A stretch of 35,396 nt of DNA from Myxococcales bacterium. Its GTDB lineage: Bacteria > Myxococcota > Polyangia > Polyangiales > Polyangiaceae. The stretch lies in the NCBI GenBank assembly GCA_003151595.1, contig PLXW01000043.1, forward strand, positions 1 through 35,396, in the 5' to 3' direction. Every line of letters begins with the position of its first letter. The first letter of the stretch is position 1. The translations under genes and the position numbers were made by a program. The notes under the pieces are model-generated. The model saw only the letters and a program-made list of their open reading frames with translations. It searched no databases and was not told where the DNA came from. Shown here in pieces: positions 1 to 9,983 of this stretch.

Positions 1-35
1 CCCCACCCCGCCCCCAAACCCCACCCCACCCGCCC
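1..35 (-). other. Guanine-run cluster downstream of hemG (possible G-quadruplex)
   Basis: Seen: the plus strand carries seven runs of three to five C at 1-4, 6-9, 11-15, 19-22, 24-27, 29-31 and 33-35, mostly separated by single bases, so the minus strand has seven G runs. This fits the G3+N1-7 quadruplex pattern. It lies just beyond the hemG stop codon on the transcribed strand, so the 3' end of the heme mRNA would contain it. A role in termination or mRNA stability is inference. The window edge hides what lies beyond. Confidence 0.4.
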
Positions 36-56
36 GATCGCAACCTCGCCCGGCTT

Positions 57-1499
57 CTAGCCCCCGCGCGCCACGATCGACGCCGCCGCCGCCTCGGCGT
101 TCTTCACGCAATCGGGGATCCCGTTCCCCTCGAAGCCGTTCGTGGCCACGTAGATCCCCGGCCAGCGCGCCAGTCGCTCGTTCGTCGTCCGCACGCGCGC
201 GAGGTGGCCGACGCGGGGCTGGGGGCTCGCGTGGTCGAAGCGGAAGACGCGCGCGAAGAGGGGCGTCGCGTCGATGCCCATCAGCGCGTGAAGCTCGTGG
301 CGCGCGAGCGACGTGAGCTCTTCGTCGTCGCGCTGGAGAATGGCCTCGCCGGTCGCGCCACCGAAGAAGACGCGAAGGAGCGCGTGGCCTTCGGGCGCGC
401 GGTGCTCCCACTTGCTCGAGACCCACGTCGACGCCAGCACCGAGCGGCCCATCGATCGCGGTACGAGGAAGCCCGTGGCGTCGAGCGGGTGAGCGATCGC
501 CGCGCGCCGGTACGCGAGGAAGACCGTCGCGGTCGACGCGGCGTCGAACGTCGCGAGCGCGTCGCCGAGCGCCGAGTCGAGCGAGTGGGTCACCGTGCTC
601 GCCGCGCGCAGAGGCAACGTGAGCACGATGTCGTCGCAATCGATCGCCTCGTCGCCGTCGAGCACGACGCGGTACGTGCGACTGCCGGTCGCGTCCTCTT
701 GCGCCTCGATCCGCCGCGCGGCCACGCCGGTTCGCACGCGCACGCGCGGCCCTACGCTCGCCGCCAGCGCGTCGATCAGCTCGCTCATCCCCCCTTTGAG
801 CGAGAGGAACGCGCTCCCCTCGCCCGCCGTCCCGTTCGGTGCGCTCGCGGCCTTCGCCTTTCGCGCCGCTCGCATGGCGCGCATCGCGCGAACGAGCGAG
901 CCGTACGTCTTCTCCGCATCGACGAACTGCGGGAACGCCGCGCGCACCGAGAGGTCGCGCGCGTCGCCGGCGAAGATCCCGCCGAGCAGCGGGCCCGCGA
1001 GCCTGTCGGCCACCTCGTCACCCAGGCGTCGCGACACGAAGTCGCCGATCGACTCGTCTTCGTCGCGGTCCCACGCACGCGGCGGGATGAACGGCTCGAG
1101 GGCCATGCGCAGCTTCGCGTCCCACGAGAAGAGCGGCGTGGTGACGATCGGCATCACCTCCGTCGGCACGCCGAGGATCATCCCTTCGGGCAGCATGCAC
1201 AGCGCGTTCTGCCAGGCGATGTAGACGCGGCGGTTCGCGGCGATCGTCGGGATCAAGCGCTCCGCGAGGCCGAGCGACCTGGCGAGCGCCGTCGCATACG
1301 GTTTCGTCGCCACCCACGAGTCGGGGCCCCCATCGAGCACGAAGCCGTCGCGCGTCTCGGTGGCGATGTTCCCGCCGAGGCGCGCCGAGCGCTCCACGAT
1401 CGTGATCTCACGCTCGCCCGGCGAGCCGAGGAGCGTGCGCGCGGCGACGAGGCCGCTCACGCCGCCGCCGAGGATCACGACGCGGCGCGGGCTAGGCAT
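57..1499 (-). CDS. hemG: Protoporphyrinogen oxidase, FAD-dependent (HemG/HemY type)
   Basis: This 480-aa protein is predicted to oxidise protoporphyrinogen IX to protoporphyrin IX with FAD and oxygen, the step before iron insertion. The N-terminus has the dinucleotide-binding motif GGGVSGL at residues 11-17, followed by an acidic end of the second strand (IVER) and the GGN and DGGPDSW motifs usual in this family. The C-terminus has GNGIPDC, matching the family's FAD-contacting tail. Length is normal for the monofunctional flavoenzyme type known from Myxococcus and mitochondria. It is the third gene of hemE-hemH-hemG, and its ATG lies 8 bases inside the end of hemH, so translation is probably coupled. 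A coproporphyrinogen oxidase role (CgoX, as in Gram-positives) is possible for this fold, but a Gram-negative host favours the protoporphyrin route. Confidence 0.93.
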   Translation of the reverse strand: MPSPRRVVILGGGVSGLVAARTLLGSPGEREITIVERSARLGGNIATETRDGFVLDGGPDSWVATKPYATALARSLGLAERLIPTIAANRRVYIAWQNALCMLPEGMILGVPTEVMPIVTTPLFSWDAKLRMALEPFIPPRAWDRDEDESIGDFVSRRLGDEVADRLAGPLLGGIFAGDARDLSVRAAFPQFVDAEKTYGSLVRAMRAMRAARKAKAASAPNGTAGEGSAFLSLKGGMSELIDALAASVGPRVRVRTGVAARRIEAQEDATGSRTYRVVLDGDEAIDCDDIVLTLPLRAASTVTHSLDSALGDALATFDAASTATVFLAYRRAAIAHPLDATGFLVPRSMGRSVLASTWVSSKWEHRAPEGHALLRVFFGGATGEAILQRDDEELTSLARHELHALMGIDATPLFARVFRFDHASPQPRVGHLARVRTTNERLARWPGIYVATNGFEGNGIPDCVKNAEAAAASIVARGG

Positions 1500-2397
1500 G
1501 GACCAGCGTCCTGGCGACGCGCGCGATCACGCCGACGAGCGCGTCGCCGTCGTTGAGCGATCGCGTGCGGTGAAAGGCCATCCCCCGCGCTTCGACCCAG
1601 CCGCGCGCTTCGATGTCGAGGTCGTAGAGGATCTCCACGTGGTCGGCGAGGAACCCGATCGGCGCGAAGACGACGTCGCGATCGCCGCGCGCCCGGCAAG
1701 CATCGATCGTCGTCATCAGGTCCGGGCCGAGCCACTCGATCGGCTTTCCGCCGGGCCCCGTACCCATGCCCTGGCTCTGGAACGCGACCACCGTTCGCGT
1801 CGAGGGCGCGCGCGCGACGAGCCGCGCCACGACCGCGTCGCACGCGGCGCGGAACTCACGCTCGTACGAATCGCCCGCGCGGATCGCCGCCACCGGCAAG
1901 CTGTGCGCGGTGAGCACGACCGTCGCGTGCGAACCCTCGACCCCGACGAGCGCGGCCGCGATCGCATCGGCATACGCCTCGATCAACGCCGGGTCTTCCG
2001 ACCAGCTCTTCGCGCACGTCGCCGCGATCCCCGCTTCCTTCGCCGCCGCTTCGACCGCCTCGGCGTACACGTGCGCCGAGTACTGCGCGAGCGGCACCGA
2101 CGCCAGGTGCGTCACGCCGTCCTTCGCGAGCTCCGCGACCACGTCGTTCACCGTCGGGCGCGCGAGCCGGTTCGCGATGCGCGTCGTCACCCCCGTCGCG
2201 GCCTCCACGCGCGCCGCGAGCCTCCGGTTGATGGCGTTGAGCGGCGACTGCCCGCCGATCGCTTCGTACCGCCGGCGAAGCTCGGTGAGCAGCTCGGGCG
2301 GCGCCGGATGTCCGCGCCGGATCCGCGTCACGAACTCCGCCAGCTCGTCGAGGTCGTCGACCGTTCCGTGCGCGACGAGGAGCAGCGCCTCCTTCAT
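1492..2397 (-). CDS. hemH: Ferrochelatase
   Basis: Inserts ferrous iron into protoporphyrin IX, the last step of heme synthesis. The 301-aa protein starts with LLVAHGT and carries the family segment RRRYEAIGGQSPL at 41-53. The probable catalytic His is H165 in TAHSLP, and the partner acidic residue is E255 in ADHVEILYDLD. The usual QS..G...WLGPD segment is at 207-226. It is somewhat short for the family (often about 320-350). The ATG at 2397 was chosen because it overlaps the hemE stop as ATGA and the protein begins directly with the conserved first strand; the frame stays open further upstream, but that part is antiparallel shadow inside hemE. No C-terminal [2Fe-2S] cysteines are evident. 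Confidence 0.93.
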   Translation of the reverse strand: MKEALLLVAHGTVDDLDELAEFVTRIRRGHPAPPELLTELRRRYEAIGGQSPLNAINRRLAARVEAATGVTTRIANRLARPTVNDVVAELAKDGVTHLASVPLAQYSAHVYAEAVEAAAKEAGIAATCAKSWSEDPALIEAYADAIAAALVGVEGSHATVVLTAHSLPVAAIRAGDSYEREFRAACDAVVARLVARAPSTRTVVAFQSQGMGTGPGGKPIEWLGPDLMTTIDACRARGDRDVVFAPIGFLADHVEILYDLDIEARGWVEARGMAFHRTRSLNDGDALVGVIARVARTLVHA

Positions 2398-3455
2398 GGC
2401 CGCGTGCTGGGCGGCCGATCGCTGAGGCGCGTGCCGCTGCTCGTCTCGTGCACGTAGTCGATGACCGCCTGCACGGTGTCCACCGGCGTCTCGGGCAATA
2501 TTCCGTGACCCAGGTTGAAGATGTGCCCCGGTCTCCGCGCCGCCGCTTCGAGAACGCGCGTCGCGTGCTTGTACGCGACCTCGCGCGGCGCGAAGAGCAC
2601 GCACGGGTCCATGTTCCCCTGCACGGCGCGGTCGTATCCGATGCGCGCCCACGCATCGGCCAGCGGCGTCTTCGAGTCGACCCCGATGACCGTACCGCCG
2701 GCGTCGCGCTGCAGCTCGAGGAGATCGCTCGTCCCCGTTCCGAAATGGATGATGGGCACGTTGGTCGACTTCAAGTCCTGGAGAATGTGCGCCACGTGCG
2801 GCTGCACGTAGTCGCGGTAGTCGTCGGGCGAGAGCTGCCCGACCCACGAATCGAACAGCTGCACGACGTCGGCCCCCGCGGTGATCTGCGCGCGCAGGTA
2901 ACGCCGCACGACCTCGGCGAGCTTGCCCATCAGCGCGTGCCACGCCTCGGGCTCTCCGTACATGAGCGCCTTGGTCTTGGCGAAGTGCGCCGACTTCCCC
3001 CCTTCGATGAGGTAGCTCGCCAGCGTGAACGGCGCGCCCGCGAACCCGATGAGCGGCACCTTGCCGGCGAGCTCGCGCTTGATCGTGCGGATCGCCTCGA
3101 GCACGTAGCCGAGCCCGTCCTCCGCTTCGATCACGCGGAGCGCGTCGATCTGCTTCCGGTTCGCGATCGGCTCGTGAATGACGGGCCCCTCCCCCTTCGC
3201 AAACTCGAACGACGCCCCCATCGGCTCCAGCGGAAGCAAGATGTCCGCGAACAGGATGGCCGCATCGACGCCGAGGCGCAGCGGCTGCATCGTCACCTGG
3301 CACGACAGCTCCGGGTTCTTGCAGAGATCGAGCAGCGAGTGCTTCTCGCGAAGCTTCCGGTACTCGGGCATGTAGCGCCCGGCTTGGCGCATGAACCACA
3401 CCGGCGTCACGTCGGTGGGCTCACGGCGGCAGGCACGCAGGAAGCGATCGTTCAT
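2394..3455 (-). CDS. hemE: Uroporphyrinogen decarboxylase
   Basis: Decarboxylates the four acetate side chains of uroporphyrinogen III to give coproporphyrinogen III in the cytoplasm. The 353-aa protein has the family signature MRQAGRYMPEYR at residues 22-33 and the catalytic Asp (D72) in FADIL. Further conserved blocks are GFAGAPFTLASYLIEGG and the C-terminal NLGHGILPETP. Length is typical. It is first of the hemE-hemH-hemG set, with a 4-base overlap (ATGA) into hemH. The preceding 207-aa gene ends only 21 bases upstream, so these genes are probably co-transcribed. No good Shine-Dalgarno sequence is seen before the ATG at 3455, which may mean translation coupled to the upstream gene. Confidence 0.95.
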   Translation of the reverse strand: MNDRFLRACRREPTDVTPVWFMRQAGRYMPEYRKLREKHSLLDLCKNPELSCQVTMQPLRLGVDAAILFADILLPLEPMGASFEFAKGEGPVIHEPIANRKQIDALRVIEAEDGLGYVLEAIRTIKRELAGKVPLIGFAGAPFTLASYLIEGGKSAHFAKTKALMYGEPEAWHALMGKLAEVVRRYLRAQITAGADVVQLFDSWVGQLSPDDYRDYVQPHVAHILQDLKSTNVPIIHFGTGTSDLLELQRDAGGTVIGVDSKTPLADAWARIGYDRAVQGNMDPCVLFAPREVAYKHATRVLEAAARRPGHIFNLGHGILPETPVDTVQAVIDYVHETSSGTRLSDRPPSTRP

Positions 3456-3476
3456 CGCCGATGAAGGTAGCGCGCC

Positions 3477-4100
3477 TCACGCCCACGCGCAGCGGTAACC
3501 GAGCGTCGAGGCGGTGCAGAATTTCGGCAGATCCTTCACGTACGCCTTCGTGCAGCACACTTCGAGCATCGCGCCGATGACGCCGCGCATGGCGTGCTTG
3601 ATGTACATCGAGCGCGACACCGGCCACCCCACGATCTCCATCCGCGCTTCCTTCGGGCCGATCTTGTAGACGCCCACGCCGCCCCCCATCCACACGCGCC
3701 CCCAAAGCCGATTGAACTGACTGAACGCGGTCCATGGCGTGACGCCCGTGTTCGCCGCCAGCTTCACCAGCATGCTGAGCACGCTGGCGTTGGCATGCGC
3801 CTGCACTTCGCGTCCGATGGCGACGAGCTCCAGCTGCGTGAAGTTGAGAGCGTCGCAGGCCGCGTAGTGCGCGACGGCGACGGAGACGGGGAGCCACGAG
3901 CCGGCGACGCTGTTGCGGACGACCTCGTGGTACTCGGGCGGCAGATACGAGAAGTACTCGTCGTTCCGCCCGCGATCGCGAATCGCCAGGAGCGACGACG
4001 TGAGCCACGTGCTGCGAAAGCGCGTGGCGAGCGGCACGAGGTCCTTGGTCACTGCCGGAAACGGCAGATGGATCTCCTCGTCCGAGCTCAGCAGCCCCAC
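3477..4100 (-). CDS. Conserved-looking protein of unknown function (207 aa)
   Basis: I do not recognise this protein with certainty. It is 207 aa, starts with GTG, and has no signal peptide or clear membrane segment. The N-terminal two thirds look helical (for example HYAACDALNFTQLELVAIGREVQAHANASVL). The last third looks like beta strands and a helix: a LWGRVW strand, a MEIVGWP strand, a helix near HAMRGVIGAMLEVCC, then a final strand. This layout recalls the small myxobacterial paralogue family TIGR02265/DUF2378 and V4R or heme-NO-binding-like folds, but the match is by eye and weak. It lies between the polyferredoxin gene (52 bases upstream) and hemE (21 bases downstream), so a link to heme or redox control is possible but unproven. 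Confidence 0.7.
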   Translation of the reverse strand: MGLLSSDEEIHLPFPAVTKDLVPLATRFRSTWLTSSLLAIRDRGRNDEYFSYLPPEYHEVVRNSVAGSWLPVSVAVAHYAACDALNFTQLELVAIGREVQAHANASVLSMLVKLAANTGVTPWTAFSQFNRLWGRVWMGGGVGVYKIGPKEARMEIVGWPVSRSMYIKHAMRGVIGAMLEVCCTKAYVKDLPKFCTASTLGYRCAWA

Positions 4101-4152
4101 GACTTCACGATGCGCGCTTCGCCCGACGCGCGCAACCGCCTCGGGCGCGGGC

Positions 4153-6255
<2,103 letters not shown>

Positions 6256-6256
6256 G

Positions 6257-7252
6257 TCACACCTCCTTCCAACGGAGGTTCTCCCAGTACATCGTCCCGA
6301 GACCGCGCTCGTGGCCCATCTTCAAGTACGGAACGTTGTCGCGGTGCTGGCCGATGAGAGTGCACCCGTAGGCGTCGGCCGCGACCTGATCGACCGTGGC
6401 GATGACCGTGTTCATCACCTTCGTGTCGTCGATGTTGCCGCCCTGCGGACCGTTGCGAACGAGCACGCGCGTGGCGTCGACGACGACCAGCGACGGCCGC
6501 ATGAACGTGGCGAGATCGGCGATCGAGACGTCGATGCTCTGGTGGAGGCGATTGCGACGGCCGCCGAGGATGCCGTACCAGTTCTTCATCGCCGCGGTGT
6601 ACTTGGCGAGGTTGTGGTGCTTCGCGACGGGCACGTTGATGACCTTGTCGGCGTCGACGAGCGTCGTGAAGATCGGCCACTCGTCGAGCACCTCGCCCTT
6701 GATGCGCGTCGTGCGGAAGCGATGCTCCGCGGGGAGCACCACCTCGGCGCCGAGCGCGTACGCCGTGCGCCAGATGCCCGATCGCTGGAAGCATCGGTTG
6801 GGGTCGTTGCACGAGCCGTCGGCGACGATGACCTTCTTCGCCCCGGCGTCGAACGCGAGCTTCACCACCGCGCCGACGACGTCGGGGTTCGTGTTCGCGG
6901 CGTGAATGGGGAGCCTGTCCCAGCCGATGTTCGGCTTGATGACGACGACGTCGCCGCGCGAGATGAAGCGCTTCATCCCTCCCAGCGCCTCGACCGCGCG
7001 GCGCACCAGGTCTTCCGGCGTCCCTGCGGCGTCGACGATGACCGGCGACTTCGCGATCGCCAGCTCTGCAAACTCGTGGTCCGCGGCGCCCCCTGCGACC
7101 CGGTAATCGCGCACCTGCCGCGCGCCCGACTCCTGGACCGACTCGAAACCGCCCTTGTCCCACAACGCGCGCCCGAGGACGCCCGCACCGGCAAGCACGC
7201 CGGTCGCCGCCCCAAGGCGGACGATGGCCTCTCGGCGGGACAGCGATTTCAC
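6257..7252 (-). CDS. DUF362 domain protein with Tat-like leader
   Basis: A 331-aa protein of the DUF362 family (function not established). The leader has SRREAIVRLG followed by a hydrophobic stretch, close to a twin-arginine motif although A replaces the usual F/L, so export of a folded protein or membrane anchoring is likely. The DUF362 core shows VVVIKPNIGWD, a second strand VIVADGS, and NVPVAKHHNLAKYTAAMKN. Many DUF362 proteins carry their own ferredoxin domain; this one has none and instead sits directly before a polyferredoxin gene, with one base between stop and start. That suggests the iron-sulfur part is supplied in trans (inference). It starts with GTG, with GAAGAGG just upstream. 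It is probably the first gene of the whole minus-strand block ending at hemG. Confidence 0.85.
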   Translation of the reverse strand: MKSLSRREAIVRLGAATGVLAGAGVLGRALWDKGGFESVQESGARQVRDYRVAGGAADHEFAELAIAKSPVIVDAAGTPEDLVRRAVEALGGMKRFISRGDVVVIKPNIGWDRLPIHAANTNPDVVGAVVKLAFDAGAKKVIVADGSCNDPNRCFQRSGIWRTAYALGAEVVLPAEHRFRTTRIKGEVLDEWPIFTTLVDADKVINVPVAKHHNLAKYTAAMKNWYGILGGRRNRLHQSIDVSIADLATFMRPSLVVVDATRVLVRNGPQGGNIDDTKVMNTVIATVDQVAADAYGCTLIGQHRDNVPYLKMGHERGLGTMYWENLRWKEV

Positions 7253-7352
7253 CCCTCTTCTTTACCCCCGCACCGGCGTGCTCGGCAACTTGGCGCGCCG
7301 CAGCGCGGAAAAAAGCAACCAGAGCGGTGCATCCTTCTGATATTCCCGCCGT

Positions 7353-7374
7353 CGAACGTTCGGCTCGTGCGAGC
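7353..7374. promoter_or_regulatory. Two adjacent dyads in the divergent intergenic region
   Basis: Seen: a perfect 10-base palindrome CGAACGTTCG at 7353-7362, followed at once by GCTCG-TG-CGAGC at 7363-7374. They lie in the 179-base region between the divergently transcribed DUF362 gene and the Cys-rich lipoprotein gene. A regulator-binding site is possible. High-GC DNA produces short palindromes by chance, so confidence is low. No convincing -35/-10 pair was found. Confidence 0.25.
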
Positions 7375-7431
7375 GCGACCGCGTCGCATTTCGGGGCCGC
7401 GTCTTAACAACGACCACGGGAGGAGAGCGCA

Positions 7432-8115
7432 ATGAACAGCAAGACTTGGCTATTCGTCGGAGCGGCTGCGGCGGTGTTCGGCATTTTCGTCGCCTGCACC
7501 AGCAGCACGAACGGCGGCACGGGCGCGAACAACAGCCAGTACTCGAACTGCCCCTATAGCCCGGCGTATGCGTTCAGCGCGGCGGCGGGTCAGGGCTCGT
7601 CGTGCGCCAGCTGTATCGAGAGCAGCAGCTGTCTGAGCACGTACGAGACCGGCTGCAGCGCGTACCTCTCGTGCATCTGTCCGGGCGGAAACGCAGCGAC
7701 CGACGCTTCGGCCCTCGTGGGATGCTCCTCGAGCGCCAACACGTCGAGCTGCACGACGGCCGCTTCGAACCTCGAGAGCTGTCTCAAGACGGCATGCACG
7801 AGCAGCTGCCCCGCGGGCTCCTTCAACGGTAGCGGAAGCGGCGGCGGCAGCGGCAGCAGCAGTGGCAGCAGCAGCGGGAGCAGCAGCGGCAGCAGCAGCG
7901 GCGGCAGCGCTACCCTCAGCGCGGACTGCCAGGCGTACGTGACGTGCTGCGAAGCCTTCTACAACCAGGAAGTCGGCGCCGACTCGGGCGCCGACTACGC
8001 GGCGACCTGCACGGCGCTGGCGCAGGCCTATCAGGCCGGCGATTCGCCCGGCACTACGTGCGCGTCGGCGCAAGCCATCTACGCCGACGCCGGCGTCGCA
8101 GCCTGCAATCACTGA
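7432..8115 (+). CDS. Cysteine-rich lipoprotein with Gly-Ser linker
   Basis: A 227-aa secreted lipoprotein of unknown function. The signal peptide ends in FVAC, so C22 is the likely lipidated residue. The mature protein has a first Cys-rich domain (about residues 40-125, many spaced Cys such as CASCIESSSC and CSAYLSCIC). A low-complexity linker of Gly and Ser with four SSSG units follows, then a short second Cys-containing domain (CQAYVTCCEAFYNQ). The even spacing of Cys suggests disulfides outside the cytoplasm. The ATG has a strong GGGAGGAGA 6 to 14 bases upstream. The gene stands alone and ends at a clear intrinsic terminator. Such proteins are common in myxobacterial genomes, usually without known role. 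Confidence 0.88.
   Translation: MNSKTWLFVGAAAAVFGIFVACTSSTNGGTGANNSQYSNCPYSPAYAFSAAAGQGSSCASCIESSSCLSTYETGCSAYLSCICPGGNAATDASALVGCSSSANTSSCTTAASNLESCLKTACTSSCPAGSFNGSGSGGGSGSSSGSSSGSSSGSSSGGSATLSADCQAYVTCCEAFYNQEVGADSGADYAATCTALAQAYQAGDSPGTTCASAQAIYADAGVAACNH
7828..7908 (+). repeat. Gly/Ser-coding repeat (12-base AGCAGCAGCGGC units)
   Basis: Seen: a run of GGC and AGC codons within the Cys-rich lipoprotein gene, including four near-identical 12-base units at about 7855-7902 that encode SSSG. Differences are third-base only (AGT, GGG). It probably forms a flexible linker between two Cys-rich parts and may vary in length by slippage without a frameshift. Confidence 0.9.
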
Positions 8116-8132
8116 GCGACTCTGACACGACG

Positions 8133-8169
8133 GGCGCGCGAGGCATCGCTTCGCGCGCCTGTTTTTTTT
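8133..8169 (+). terminator. Intrinsic (Rho-independent) terminator
   Basis: Seen: a perfect 9-bp stem, GGCGCGCGA (8133-8141) pairing with TCGCGCGCC (8151-8159), a 9-base loop, then TG and eight T at 8162-8169. It sits 18 bases after the stop codon of the Cys-rich lipoprotein and would separate it from the convergent cytochrome gene. It is the clearest terminator in the window. Confidence 0.93.
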
Positions 8170-8178
8170 GTGAGTGGC

Positions 8179-9894
8179 CTAGAGCCCGTGGCCTGGGCCG
8201 AGGATGTCGGCCATCTTCTTCTCGGCGTCGAACCCCTCGACGTGAGGCGGATGGTGACACCCGAGACACGTGTCTTTCGTCGGCTTCGAGGTCACCGGCT
8301 TCACGTGCTTCGGATCGGCAGCGTGCTTGGAGCCGGGGCCGTGGCAGTTCTCGCACTGCACGTTGGTGAGCTTGTCGACGTGCGTGACGGAGCTGCCGCC
8401 GGGCTGGTCGTAACCGGTGACGTGGCAGGAGACGCAGTCGAGGTTGAACTGCTTGTTCTGATCCACGAGCGTCGCGTAGGCGTGCGAGTGGCGCGTGGTC
8501 TCCCAGACGGAGCGCGCTTCCTTGTGGCACTTCGTGCAGGCCTCGACGCCGATGAACGAAGGCTGTCCGGCGACGACCGCAGGCGGCAAGCGGTCGGCGA
8601 AGGCGACGCGGTTGTGCTCGTTGATCTGCTTGTAATACGCGAGCGCCGCGTTCTTCACCTCGGCGTCGCTGCCGAGCTTCTCGCGGATCTCCTGCGACTC
8701 GTAGCGGAAGTAGCTCCCCTTCGGAGGCGCGGGATGGACGTCGAGGGCGGCGAGATCCCCTTCGAGCTTCGTCACCTCCGCGCGGCGCGCCGTGAGATCC
8801 TCTTTTCGAATTTGCGGGTCGCGCTCCCACGCCGCGATGCGGTTGTGGAGGTCGTCGATGCGCCGCTGAAGCTCGTCGCGTTTGTGACCGAGCTCGAGCC
8901 CCGTCGCGTCGGCGAACGCCGCCCCGCCGTCGCGCACGAAGAGATCGAGCGCGCCCACGGTCGTGAGGTGATTGCCGGTCTGAAGGACGAGCACGTCGCC
9001 GATGCGCTCGGGCGGCGGCGACGGGGAGTTCACATCGCCGCTCCCGCCCGGTGAGCCCACGACGATCGCCGTCAACGTCGGGACCGCGTCGGCCAACCGC
9101 TTCGCCTCGCCGCGGCCGATCGCCGCGAGCGCGACGAACACCAGCGCGCCGCTCTTCTTCAGCGCCTCGATGCCGCGCGTGATCGCTTCCGGCGCCGGCG
9201 TGGTCGCGAGTGGAAGCGACGCGCCGTCGATCTTGTCCGCGGCCGTGACGCCGATGATCCCGACGTGAAGTCCGTTCACCGAGGTGATGGTCCACCCTTG
9301 AAGCTCGGTCGCGGCACACGCGCCCGCGTCGGCATCGCTAGGCTTCATCGTCGCGTTCGCGATGAGCAGCGGCGCGCCCGTGGTCGACGTCAGCTTCGCC
9401 AGCTCGTCGCTCCCCGCGGCCCATTCGTTCGCCCCCGGCGCGAACGCCGCGAGCCCCAGTGTCTTCAACGACGCCGCGATCGTCTCCGCCTTGGCCACGT
9501 CTTGATCGCGATGATCGCTCTTCAGCGACGGCTCCATGAAGAACAGCGGCCCCGCGCTCACCAGGATAGCGTTCGGCGCCTTCGCCTTCTGCGCGCGCAT
9601 CCACGCCGCGGCGTGGTCGAGCCCGCCGAGCTGGTCCTTCGTGCACCCGCACGGCTCCAGCGCCCCCGCGAGATCGCTCACGAGGTAGATCCGCGCCGTG
9701 GGCGCGTCGGACGGCGCGGTCGCCGACGAAGCGCCAATCGCGTTGCCTGGCGCGTTCCCGTTCGCCTGGCCACCGGGCGTCCGACACCCTTCGCACGCCG
9801 CGAGCGCCACCGAGGCGGCCATGACCGCCGCTCCCACACCATGCGCCCACCCGAGCTTCACGCAGCGCTTATCGATTCGATTCGCGAAGAACAC
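8179..9894 (-). CDS. Lipoprotein fusing an UshA-like phosphoesterase fold (probably inactive) to a tetraheme cytochrome c
   Basis: A 571-aa exported protein. The leader ends in LAAC (C34), a lipobox. Residues about 65-335 follow the layout of UshA/5'-nucleotidase-like metallophosphoesterases (SDLAGALEPCGCTKDQLGGLDH). The usual metal ligands are replaced: D-x-H-G is DLAG, the AGD motif is AGP, SHLG is AAIG, and the late GGHSH region is GSPGG. A coiled-coil-like stretch (about 340-400) leads to four CxxCH heme motifs at 453-457, 487-491, 514-518 and 543-547. CENCHGPGSKH resembles the cytochrome c554 type. It probably carries electrons at the outer face of an envelope membrane, with the front domain reduced to a binding or structural part (inference). 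It starts with GTG; an in-frame GTG at codon 12 is an alternative that keeps the signal peptide. Confidence 0.87.
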   Translation of the reverse strand: MFFANRIDKRCVKLGWAHGVGAAVMAASVALAACEGCRTPGGQANGNAPGNAIGASSATAPSDAPTARIYLVSDLAGALEPCGCTKDQLGGLDHAAAWMRAQKAKAPNAILVSAGPLFFMEPSLKSDHRDQDVAKAETIAASLKTLGLAAFAPGANEWAAGSDELAKLTSTTGAPLLIANATMKPSDADAGACAATELQGWTITSVNGLHVGIIGVTAADKIDGASLPLATTPAPEAITRGIEALKKSGALVFVALAAIGRGEAKRLADAVPTLTAIVVGSPGGSGDVNSPSPPPERIGDVLVLQTGNHLTTVGALDLFVRDGGAAFADATGLELGHKRDELQRRIDDLHNRIAAWERDPQIRKEDLTARRAEVTKLEGDLAALDVHPAPPKGSYFRYESQEIREKLGSDAEVKNAALAYYKQINEHNRVAFADRLPPAVVAGQPSFIGVEACTKCHKEARSVWETTRHSHAYATLVDQNKQFNLDCVSCHVTGYDQPGGSSVTHVDKLTNVQCENCHGPGSKHAADPKHVKPVTSKPTKDTCLGCHHPPHVEGFDAEKKMADILGPGHGL

Positions 9895-9983
9895 GCCATT
9901 GCCCCTTAGCCGAGAGCCTCACGAGTTGGCATTCCCAGTTAACATTGGTGAAGCCGTTCGCGGACGATACTCTTTCCCAAGCG

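Noticed and set aside
204..1556. Long plus-strand open frame opposite hemG
   Set aside because: Arg/Ala/His-rich translation typical of antisense shadows in GC-rich DNA; hemG on the other strand has clear family motifs.
9925..9943. Possible sigma54 promoter (TTGGCAT...GTTAAC) before the kinase
   Set aside because: The -24 element is partial and the -12 GC element is missing at the needed spacing.
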